Source: Promethearchaeia archaeon (GTDB taxonomy: Archaea > Asgardarchaeota > Lokiarchaeia > Sigyniarchaeales > SOKP01). From it: 7,110 nt of DNA. Position numbers and translations under genes: made by a program. This document shows positions 1-4,534 of this stretch, one piece after another; within the stretch, counting starts at the first letter, position 1; each line of letters opens with the position of its first letter. Below the pieces are notes generated by a model. That model saw nothing but the letters and a program-made list of their open reading frames with translations, did no database searches and had not been told where the DNA came from. The stretch spans positions 1-7,110 of the forward strand of contig JAHQWY010000191.1 in the NCBI GenBank assembly GCA_029856445.1, read 5' to 3'.

Positions 1-365
1 TTTATCTTTACCAGAAGGTTCTGTGATTTTAGTTGTTTAATGAATTGTATTTTTTCGGGTTTTCTTGTCAAAATAATTAATGTAGATAATAAGCCTAATA
101 GATTGAATATAAAAACCAAAAAGAGATTCATGTAGATATTTAAGTACAGAAAAAATAAAATTAAAGAAGCGGATAAAAATGCGATTTTAGGATATATTCT
201 TGAATAAAATGAACTAAATGTAAAATTTTGAACTTCATATTCAAGATCTAAATCCTGTATTTCTTGCTTTACTAAATTAAAAGCTTTTAATTCAAATTCA
301 GTTCCAGATAATCGAGGAAAAGCAATTTTTTCAAGATTTTTCTTAATTCGGGTTTCTTCAATCAT
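1..365 (-). CDS. M28-like membrane peptidase, N-terminal part (runs off window)
   Basis: The minus strand is open from an ATG at 365 to the window edge, giving 121 residues without a stop. Residues 1-50 begin with a charged helix followed by a PRLSGTEFE segment (17-25) and a further helix. This pattern is typical of the N-terminus of M28 (aminopeptidase Y/PSMT-like) zinc peptidases, which have 'PR..GT/GS..E' there. Two hydrophobic stretches follow (about 59-77 and 80-99), so the chain seems anchored in the membrane by a hairpin placed before the catalytic core. The zinc ligands would lie beyond the window, so catalysis cannot be confirmed. No clear ribosome binding site is seen. The ATG lies 35 nt downstream of tRNA-Lys on the same strand, so co-transcription with the tRNAs is possible. 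Family assignment is inferred from the N-terminal pattern only. Confidence 0.55.
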   Translation of the reverse strand, partial: MIEETRIKKNLEKIAFPRLSGTEFELKAFNLVKQEIQDLDLEYEVQNFTFSSFYSRIYPKIAFLSASLILFFLYLNIYMNLFLVFIFNLLGLLSTLIILTRKPEKIQFIKQLKSQNLLVKI

Positions 366-400
366 ATTTATAGGTATTTACTAATTCAATAAATTAAGCA

Positions 401-474
401 CGGGCTATGAGGGATTTGAACCCCCGACCTGCCGGTTAAGAGCCGGTTGCGCTACCTGCCTGCGCCAATAGCCC
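401..474 (-). tRNA. tRNA-Lys (anticodon CTT)
   Basis: A full cloverleaf folds by eye. The acceptor stem is GGGCTAT/ATAGCCC, the D-stem GCGC/GCGC, and the anticodon loop CTCTTAA gives anticodon CTT. The T-arm is GGGGG-TTCAAAT-CCCTC with one G-U pair. The base after the acceptor (complement of position 401) is G, a plausible discriminator, and no CCA is encoded. The outermost anticodon-stem pair (27-43) reads A against C, a small irregularity. The gene has no intron. It lies 34 nt downstream of tRNA-Ser(TGA) on the same strand with no obvious promoter of its own, so the two are probably made from one transcript. Confidence 0.95.
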
Positions 475-508
475 TTCATTTAAAATCAAAAAACTCTCAT
501 GATATAGA

Positions 509-610
509 CGCAGATGGAGGGACTCGAACCCCCGAGCGCTCACGCGCACTGGCTCACTTGATTGCAAGCTATACTCAAGGCCAGCGTCTTACCAACTAGG
601 CTACATCTGC
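509..610 (-). tRNA. tRNA-Ser (anticodon TGA) with 19-nt intron
   Basis: This is a class II tRNA. The acceptor is GCAGATG/CATCTGC, the anticodon stem CTGGC/GCCAG, the long variable arm has a GCGC-GTGA-GCGC hairpin, and the T-arm is GGGGG-TTCGAGT-CCCTC. The discriminator is G, as in archaeal tRNA-Ser. Between the anticodon stem halves lie 26 nt instead of 7. Removing 19 nt after position 37 leaves the loop CTTGAGA with anticodon TGA, the usual archaeal serine loop. The D-stem has a C11-A24 mismatch where C-G would be expected. No CCA is encoded. Confidence 0.93.
555..573 (-). other. tRNA-Ser(TGA) intron, canonical 37/38 position
   Basis: The 19-nt insert fits the archaeal bulge-helix-bulge rule well. 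A 4-bp helix CTTG/CAAG forms between the 5' exon and the 3' part of the intron. It is flanked by 3-nt bulges AG^T and TG^A, and the anticodon stem CTGGC/GCCAG sits outside. Cutting after the second base of each bulge releases exactly this segment, so the tRNA splicing endonuclease should process it. The segment is too short to encode a protein. Confidence 0.88.
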
Positions 611-649
611 TAATTTTTTGATATCTTGTAATTAAATAAGATCATACTT

Positions 650-656
650 AATATAA
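650..656 (-). promoter_or_regulatory. TATA-like box for the tRNA-Ser(TGA)/tRNA-Lys transcript
   Basis: On the minus strand this reads TTATATT, 40-46 nt upstream of the mature 5' end of tRNA-Ser(TGA). The same heptamer sits at similar distances before the two plus-strand tRNAs (34-40 and 36-42 nt). The start site and the short 5' leader are inferred. In such AT-rich DNA a single heptamer alone would be weak evidence. Confidence 0.45.
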
Positions 657-713
657 TAAATTTTTTTTTGTTTTGTATTGCTTTTTCCCTAATTCTCTCT
701 CGTATTTAAAGAA

Positions 714-722
714 AAATATAAA
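714..722 (+). promoter_or_regulatory. TATA-like box for the JAMM-domain gene
   Basis: The sequence AATATAAAT lies about 40 nt upstream of the ATG at 761, preceded by an A-rich stretch that could serve as a BRE. A start about 25 nt downstream would leave a short leader of roughly 15-20 nt that still contains the ribosome binding site at 748-752. This is inferred from spacing only. Confidence 0.35.
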
Positions 723-747
723 TTTTATGCTACATTGATGTCTAATT

Positions 748-752
748 GTGAT
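748..752 (+). promoter_or_regulatory. Ribosome binding site of the JAMM-domain gene
   Basis: GTGAT matches the core complement of the archaeal 16S 3' end and ends 8 nt before the ATG at 761. It decides the start: an in-frame TAA at 755-757 closes the frame just upstream, and the nearby ATG at 751 is in another frame. Confidence 0.6.
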
Positions 753-760
753 GGTAAAAT

Positions 761-1249
761 ATGAGCGGGGCCAAAGATTTTCGTTACTTAATACCAGAAA
801 GTTTATTTAAAGAGATAACTCAAAAAGCTGCTGAGGAATATCCTCTTATCTGTCATGGTTGGCTTTTTGCTGATCGCAAAGAAAACTTCGGAATCTGCAC
901 TCAATTCATTATGAATACAGACTTACGCAAAACCAAGGTTCACGTAAAGCCAAGAAGCTGGATGAGATATAAAAAATCTAAAATCTACAATATGCGAAAG
1001 TTTAAACAGGAGCTGGGGACAGATATTGTATGGCAATGGCACTCGCATCCTTCGGGAAACGAGAAGCTTCACACAATCGACAAGAGAATCTTAAAATATC
1101 TCTCAAATGGCGTTATGATAATCGTGGTGCCTCCAGTTCCAGATAAAGCACCAGAGCAAAAAGCCCACCTAGTTGGTTGGTATTATGACAAGCGGTACAC
1201 CAAAAAACCGATCATCGAAAAAATGGTTTTTGAGATAATCTCTGAATAA
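761..1249 (+). CDS. JAMM/MPN-domain (JAB-like) protein with altered active site
   Basis: This 162-residue protein has the size of a bare JAMM domain. The zinc-binding core is visible: WHSHP places H94 and H96, and D107 follows at the family spacing HxH-x7-S-xx-D. Two positions differ. The serine of the motif is replaced by H104. The catalytic glutamate expected three residues before the glycine of the 'P-x-E-x-x-G' strand is I30 in PLICHGWLF (28-36). E25 or E26 lies close by but off register. JAMM proteins are zinc isopeptidases that remove ubiquitin-like modifiers, or act as non-catalytic partners. This one may bind zinc without normal cleavage, or use another acidic residue. No ubiquitin-like, E1 or E2 gene lies in the window, so the substrate is unknown. 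The gene stands alone between tRNA genes, with its own promoter and terminator candidates. Confidence 0.75.
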   Translation: MSGAKDFRYLIPESLFKEITQKAAEEYPLICHGWLFADRKENFGICTQFIMNTDLRKTKVHVKPRSWMRYKKSKIYNMRKFKQELGTDIVWQWHSHPSGNEKLHTIDKRILKYLSNGVMIIVVPPVPDKAPEQKAHLVGWYYDKRYTKKPIIEKMVFEIISE

Positions 1250-1284
1250 TCAATTTGGGAGATTATCTTTTCTTTTTCTTTTTT
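1232..1284 (+). terminator. Hairpin plus T-tract at the end of the JAMM-domain gene
   Basis: A perfect 10-bp inverted repeat (AGATAATCTC at 1233-1242 and GAGATTATCT at 1259-1268) encloses the stop codon in a 16-nt loop. It is followed directly by a T-rich run to 1284 (only two C interruptions). Archaea usually terminate on T-tracts without needing a stem. The T-run alone would suffice, and the adjacent perfect stem makes this look like an intrinsic terminator. Confidence 0.6.
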
Positions 1285-1310
1285 ATTCCAACAAGTTGGT
1301 TAGATAATAA

Positions 1311-1340
1311 AATATTAAAATTTTGAATCGTTATATTGAA
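1311..1340 (+). promoter_or_regulatory. tRNA-Ser(GCT) promoter block
   Basis: This 30-nt block starts 60 nt upstream of the tRNA and contains AATATTAAA, TTGAAT and a TTATATT box (1331-1337). By hand count it matches the block upstream of tRNA-Val (2766-2795) at 23 of 30 positions without gaps. The distance to the gene is nearly the same (60 and 62 nt). The TTATATT would be the TATA box and the TTGAAT just upstream may serve as BRE. Confidence 0.6.
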
Positions 1341-1370
1341 ATTATAAGTTATTAAGTTTTAATAAAACGG

Positions 1371-1453
1371 GCAATCGTTGCAGAGCCTGGTACTGCGCTG
1401 GTCTGCTAAACCAGTGTCCTACGGATTCGTGGGTTCAAATCCCACCGATTGCG
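1371..1453 (+). tRNA. tRNA-Ser (anticodon GCT)
   Basis: This is a class II cloverleaf without intron. The acceptor is GCAATCG/CGATTGC and the D-stem is a clean GCAG/CTGC. The anticodon stem is CTGGT/ACCAG with loop CTGCTAA (anticodon GCT, reading AGC/AGT). The variable-arm hairpin is GTCC-TAC-GGAT and the T-arm GTGGG-TTCAAAT-CCCAC. The discriminator is G at 1453, the serine identity base, and no CCA is encoded. A T6 run at 1486-1491 is a likely end of the transcript. Confidence 0.95.
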
Positions 1454-1612
1454 CTTATATTTCTCACACCTTAAAAACTTCAATATTTTTTGTCTTATAT
1501 TCTATTCCTTGGTTTTATTCTATTTTGATCTTGGTTTAAAAAGCTCATTTTGTAAAAGATAATAGAATATACCATATTTGATTAATAATCTAATTAAAAG
1601 AGAATGTTCTAA
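1454..1612. other. AT-rich spacer between tRNA-Ser(GCT) and the homing endonuclease gene
   Basis: No gene or RNA fold was recognised here. The spacer holds a T6 run (1486-1491), probably ending the tRNA transcript, and two imperfect copies of an ATTCTATT...CTTGGTTT unit. There is no sharp TATA box or strong ribosome binding site before the ATG at 1613. The homing endonuclease may therefore be poorly expressed, or be read from the upstream tRNA transcript. Confidence 0.5.
1499..1538 (+). repeat. Imperfect tandem direct repeat, two copies
   Basis: ATTCTATT followed by CTTGGTTT occurs twice in a row (1499-1516 and 1517-1538). The second copy has a few extra bases in the middle. It is short and AT-rich and may be slippage. 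No function is evident. Confidence 0.4.
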
Positions 1613-2734
1613 ATGAATGAATTCGATGAAGGCGAATTTGATGAATATTATGAGCGAAATATAAAAAAAAACTTAAATATACAAACTAAAGATGATTTTA
1701 TTCCAAGAGATGAACCTAATGAGAACCTAAGAAGTGTTAAATCTATATTTAACTCAGATGGAGTTAAAAGAATAAGCATTGATGCAGATACTATAGAAAC
1801 AGTTTTAAATGATCTAAAAATTAAAAGAAATTTAACTCTACAACAAATTAGTAAGAAAATTGGAACTAATATTAAAAACCTAACTTATTCTTATACAAAA
1901 ACTTTGAACGAGAAGAGTTTCCAAAAATTAGAAGAATTAGTTGGACGAAAAATACCACGTGAAAAAATTGAGGGAAAAAACCTAACACATAAGAAAGATA
2001 AAGATCTAGCAGAATTAATAGGGATCATGTTAGGAGATGGTCATTTAAACAAACAGTCATATCGACAACAAATTTCTTTTAATGGCGTAGATGAGAAGAA
2101 GTATATGCTTTATATTAGAAATAAAATACAATCAATGTATAACATCAAACTAAACGAGAGATGGGAGAAAGACAATAGAAATGCCGCTGGTAAGGAAAAA
2201 GGAATGTTCCTTTATATTGATAATAAAAGTTTATTCGAGCATCTTACCTCCTGTGGATTAAAACCTGGTAATAAAACAAAAAATCAAGTTAGAGTCCCAA
2301 ATTGGATAAAAAGTGATAGAAATTTCACAATCGCTTGTTTAAGGGGTTTATTTGATACAGATGGTTCAATTTCAGTAGTAAAGCAAAGATCTTCATTATT
2401 AATTGATTTTACAAATACTTCCTTACCCCTTGTTACAGATTTTAAAGAAATGTGCGAAACATTAAACATAAAATCAAGTCCAAAAATAACTCAAAGAGAA
2501 TGGAGAAACAAAAATACAGGTAAAACATCAATTTCTTATAAAAATTTTATAGCATCAAAAAGTCAAATTTCTAAATTTCTCTCTATAGTGAAACCCAAGA
2601 AGTGGGAATTTAATATTGATAGAATTGAAAAGAAGCTTGAATTAATTGGCACAAACTTGAAGGATGCTCTTAAGTATCATAGAGAAAATGATCTGGGAGA
2701 TTATGTTAAAGATATTTTTAGAGATTTAGAATGA
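1613..2734 (+). CDS. Free-standing LAGLIDADG homing endonuclease with helix-turn-helix N-terminus
   Basis: The 373-residue protein carries two LAGLIDADG-type motifs. P1 is LAELIGIMLGDGH (132-144, acidic residue D142). P2 is LRGLFDTDGSI (243-253, acidic residue D250). This is the single-chain, pseudo-dimeric form that cuts a long asymmetric DNA site. Residues 60-112 look like a helix-turn-helix (LTLQQISKKIG at 74-84), which would add DNA binding. The first 50 residues are acidic and look disordered. Both catalytic aspartates and the full length are kept, so it appears intact. It is not inside a recognisable intron or intein: it has its own start and stop and lies between two tRNA genes. Its base use is more A-rich than the JAMM gene upstream, in keeping with a mobile gene. 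No strong ribosome binding site precedes the ATG. The target site cannot be read from sequence alone. Confidence 0.85.
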   Translation: MNEFDEGEFDEYYERNIKKNLNIQTKDDFIPRDEPNENLRSVKSIFNSDGVKRISIDADTIETVLNDLKIKRNLTLQQISKKIGTNIKNLTYSYTKTLNEKSFQKLEELVGRKIPREKIEGKNLTHKKDKDLAELIGIMLGDGHLNKQSYRQQISFNGVDEKKYMLYIRNKIQSMYNIKLNERWEKDNRNAAGKEKGMFLYIDNKSLFEHLTSCGLKPGNKTKNQVRVPNWIKSDRNFTIACLRGLFDTDGSISVVKQRSSLLIDFTNTSLPLVTDFKEMCETLNIKSSPKITQREWRNKNTGKTSISYKNFIASKSQISKFLSIVKPKKWEFNIDRIEKKLELIGTNLKDALKYHRENDLGDYVKDIFRDLE

Positions 2735-2765
2735 TTATCTATCTCCCTAATTCAATCTTTAAAAA

Positions 2766-2795
2766 AATATTAAAGTATTGAATGATTATATTATT
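2766..2795 (+). promoter_or_regulatory. tRNA-Val promoter block
   Basis: This block starts 62 nt upstream of tRNA-Val and matches the block before tRNA-Ser(GCT) at 23 of 30 positions. It includes AATATTAAA, TTGAAT and TTATATT (2786-2792). The TATA box lies 36-42 nt upstream of the mature 5' end, leaving a short leader to be trimmed by RNase P. Confidence 0.6.
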
Positions 2796-2827
2796 CCTCT
2801 GTACATTGAATATATAAGCGCTAATAT

Positions 2828-2933
2828 GGGCCAGTGGTCTAGTGGTTATATCATTAATTTATTTCAAATGTGTAGCAAAGACGTCTCGCTTACACCGAGA
2901 AGGTCGGGAGTTCAAACCTCTCCTGGCCCACCA
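2828..2933 (+). tRNA. tRNA-Val (anticodon TAC) with D-arm intron and encoded CCA
   Basis: The acceptor is GGGCCAG/CTGGCCC, the anticodon stem TCTCG/CGAGA with loop CTTACAC (anticodon TAC), and the T-arm GGGAG-TTCAAAC-CTCTC. The discriminator is A (2930), followed by a genomic CCA (2931-2933), which the other three tRNAs here lack. The 5' part runs normally through GTCT (D-stem) and AGTGGTTA (D-loop). About 30 extra bases then come before the second D-stem half AGAC (2879-2882). Removing them gives a normal class I tRNA of about 73 nt plus CCA, with D-stem GTCT/AGAC. The anticodon loop itself is uninterrupted. Its 3' end is 15 nt from the convergent DUF2110 gene. Confidence 0.88.
2849..2878 (+). 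other. Non-canonical D-arm intron of tRNA-Val (boundaries uncertain by about 2 nt)
   Basis: The insert lies in the 3' side of the D-loop, around position 21/22. Three junctions give acceptable tRNAs: removal of 2849-2878 (D-stem GTCT/AGAC restored), of 2850-2879 (D-loop ending TTAT), or of 2851-2878. The last fits a relaxed bulge-helix-bulge: central helix GTTA (2845-2848) with TAGC (2873-2876), bulges TA^T and AA^A, and an inner CAT/GTG pairing. The splice site is inferred. The presence of an insertion is clear from the sequence. Confidence 0.75.
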
Positions 2934-2948
2934 TCATAAAAACTAATT

Positions 2949-3728
2949 CTATAACTTTCTGATTCTTTTCGGTTGTAATACACTAAACTTACAATTTTCT
3001 AGGTCCTTTCCAATATGAGAGATAATTCCTGGAGCGTTGGAATCTGGTTTTAGTAGAATTAAATTTTCTAAGAATCCAAATCTCTTTACGGTAATGATAT
3101 CCCTAAAGTGACCTTTTCTCGTAATTGCTTTTTTAAATTGACCTTTAGTCTCCCCGGCTAAAAAAATAGCTTCAAGATTTTCATTTACAATCTTTTTAAA
3201 GAGACTTAGCGAACTTGGGGCAATTTCTCCCTGAATTTTTTGGTTTTCTTTATCTATTTTAATAATCTTAAGTTCAATTGGAAAATGATCAATGAAATCG
3301 TAAATTTCAATTATCTCTGGTAAAGACTTTTCACGCCCTTCACATAATTGAGTTCTAAGTGTATGTAAATTTATCAAGACATCAACATGAGGGTTCATAA
3401 TGGCACAATCTACAAATAAACCAAAACCAACTTTTCCCACATTAGTTAGTGTACCTTTTAATATCTCACCCTCCTTGATATCCTTAAAATCTTTTATGCT
3501 ACCGATTTCATTCTTTAATAGATTAAATACAAAAACCTCTTCAGGACCACTAATAGAAACTTCAAATCTCTTATCAAATTCCCTTAATTTTTTTATATTC
3601 AATGTGGTGTTTGGGAATCCTTTAACATGCTCTCTTAAATATTTCAGATATCTTAGATATATATCTTCCTTTTTCCTCTTTTTTGAGATATTATAAATTT
3701 TGTCAAATAGCACCAAGTTTTTAACCAT
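2949..3728 (-). CDS. DUF2110 family archaeal protein
   Basis: I recognise this as the archaeal family DUF2110, whose function is not established. The middle of the protein is the most telling part. A segment near residues 85-120 reads GEILKGTLTNVGKVGFGLFVD, then VDVLINLHTLRTQL, resembling an S1/OB-type RNA-binding strand pattern. After it comes a conserved 'FPIELKIIKID' block. A role in RNA or translation is a reasonable guess but is not shown. No membrane segment or signal peptide is seen. I chose the ATG at 3728 (259 residues, starting MVKNLVLFDKIYN). A GTG at 3737 would add three residues, but it forms part of a possible GTGG ribosome binding site for the ATG. The gene converges on tRNA-Val and diverges from the roadblock-like gene. 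Confidence 0.8.
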   Translation of the reverse strand: MVKNLVLFDKIYNISKKRKKEDIYLRYLKYLREHVKGFPNTTLNIKKLREFDKRFEVSISGPEEVFVFNLLKNEIGSIKDFKDIKEGEILKGTLTNVGKVGFGLFVDCAIMNPHVDVLINLHTLRTQLCEGREKSLPEIIEIYDFIDHFPIELKIIKIDKENQKIQGEIAPSSLSLFKKIVNENLEAIFLAGETKGQFKKAITRKGHFRDIITVKRFGFLENLILLKPDSNAPGIISHIGKDLENCKFSVLQPKRIRKL

Positions 3729-3763
3729 AGAGACCACAAACCAACGAGAAACTAAAGGAATTT

Positions 3764-3795
3764 AAGTATTTTAATGTGGAAAAGGTAAAATACTT
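3764..3795. promoter_or_regulatory. Inverted repeat, operator-like, in the DUF2110/roadblock divergent region
   Basis: AAGTATTTTA (3764-3773) and TAAAATACTT (3786-3795) form a perfect 10-bp inverted repeat separated by 12 nt. One arm overlaps the best TATA-like stretch for DUF2110 on the minus strand (about 3762-3769, near 37 nt from the ATG). It could be a regulator site blocking that promoter or a transcript hairpin. No regulator gene is nearby. Confidence 0.45.
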
Positions 3796-3904
3796 TTCTT
3801 ATCACACCATACTATAGTTTTTTCAGTTCTAAAAAGACTTAAATTATTAAATTATTATTTTTCAATGTAACCAAAAAGATATTTTATTCTATAGATGAAA
3901 AAGT

Positions 3905-4276
3905 ATGGAAGAGCAAAGATTTCAAGTATTAGTCAAAGCTTTAGAAGAACAAGAAGGAGTAGAAGAAATATTTCTGTTAAATAGTGACGGAGAGGTTGTC
4001 TACAAATCAGGGGATTTTCAATTATCTAATGAACAAGGAAAGTCAATTCTTACTGCATGGAAAACAAAAGAACCTGCTATTATGTTTCAAAACACTCGAT
4101 TTGCAGTTTTAAAAAATGATGATATCCAATTAGCTGCTAAGAATATTGGTGGAGGAAAAGGCAATATCGTTGGCTCAATTACAAAAGAAGGAGATTATTT
4201 AGTAGCACATACGAGGGATGAGGGTTTAATCATATTAGAATGGTCAATTTTCATTAATAAAGTTGCATGGTCTTAA
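3905..4276 (+). CDS. Roadblock/LC7-like small protein
   Basis: This is a 123-residue soluble protein. An N-terminal helix (about 4-17) is followed by GVEEIFLLNSDGEVVYKSG (18-36). That order of helix, strand, turn with DG and strand is seen in roadblock/LC7 proteins. The rest alternates strands around a long helix (41-53), with a glycine turn IGGGKGNIVGSI (81-92) and a hydrophobic C-terminus. Roadblock-fold proteins form dimers and act as scaffolds or regulators for small GTPases, and they are abundant in Asgard archaea. The fold is inferred from the pattern; a longin or profilin-like fold is possible. No GTPase gene is adjacent. A weak GATGA site (3894-3898) precedes the ATG; the ATG at 3895 is out of frame. 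It is transcribed apart from the proteasome cluster, with a 258-nt gap after it. Confidence 0.55.
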   Translation: MEEQRFQVLVKALEEQEGVEEIFLLNSDGEVVYKSGDFQLSNEQGKSILTAWKTKEPAIMFQNTRFAVLKNDDIQLAAKNIGGGKGNIVGSITKEGDYLVAHTRDEGLIILEWSIFINKVAWS

Positions 4277-4290
4277 ATTGCTAGATGAAT

Positions 4291-4352
4291 AAGATAAATA
4301 ATTTTAACCGACTTTTACCTTATCTTTCCAATCAAATTTTACCCTTTTTTTA
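4291..4352 (+). terminator. T8 tract, possible terminator after the roadblock-like gene
   Basis: A run of eight T (4345-4352) lies 69 nt downstream of the stop codon. A 7-bp inverted repeat (AAGATAA at 4291-4297, TTATCTT at 4320-4326) sits upstream, but its 22-nt loop and its distance from the T-run make it doubtful. The T-tract itself is the main signal. Confidence 0.4.
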
Positions 4353-4465
4353 AATTATTTAAACAAAATATTTATTTTAGTATTTATTACTACTTTTTAA
4401 CTAAGTAAAACAAAAAAATAATATAAACAAAAAGAATTAATTAGAAATTAAAATTTGAAAAAAAT

Positions 4466-4484
4466 TAACCTATCTGGTTATATT
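4466..4484 (+). promoter_or_regulatory. Candidate psmA promoter
   Basis: TTATATT at 4478-4484 is the same heptamer as in the tRNA promoters. It lies about 53 nt before the psmA ATG, which would give a leader of 25-30 nt that keeps the ribosome binding site. It overlaps a small inverted repeat TAACC-TATCT-GGTTA (4466-4480). The rest of the 258-nt gap (4277-4534) is very AT-rich and shows no gene. Confidence 0.4.
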
Positions 4485-4519
4485 CTTTAGGATTTTAATA
4501 ACATATAAATTAAAATAAA

Positions 4520-4528
4520 GAGGATGAT
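4520..4528 (+). promoter_or_regulatory. Ribosome binding site of psmA
   Basis: GAGGATGAT resembles the anti-Shine-Dalgarno complement GAGGTGAT, with one inserted base, and ends 6 nt before the ATG at 4535. It supports that start over the out-of-frame ATG inside the site. Confidence 0.6.
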
Positions 4529-4534
4529 TAAATT

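Noticed and set aside
2284..2469. 61-residue minus-strand open frame
   Set aside because: It is antisense to the homing endonuclease, has no ribosome binding site and no recognisable motif.
1613..2734. Intein or intron-encoded origin of the endonuclease at its present site
   Set aside because: There are no splicing blocks or host exons in frame on either side, and the gene has its own start and stop.
2695..2747. GGGAGAT/ATCTCCC inverted repeat at the end of the homing endonuclease gene, as a terminator
   Set aside because: The loop is 39 nt and no T-tract follows. It is probably chance, although GGGAGATTAT also occurs at the JAMM gene terminator.
2811..2818. TATATAAG as TATA box of tRNA-Val
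   Set aside because: It lies only 10-17 nt from the mature tRNA end, so transcription would start inside the tRNA. The shared block at 2766-2795 fits better.
3400..3696. 98-residue plus-strand open frame
   Set aside because: It lies wholly inside DUF2110 on the other strand, and its serine/phenylalanine-rich sequence is typical of an antisense shadow.
4502..4509. CATATAAA as TATA box of psmA
   Set aside because: A start 25 nt downstream would fall at the ATG and exclude the clear ribosome binding site at 4520-4528. The box at 4478-4484 fits better.
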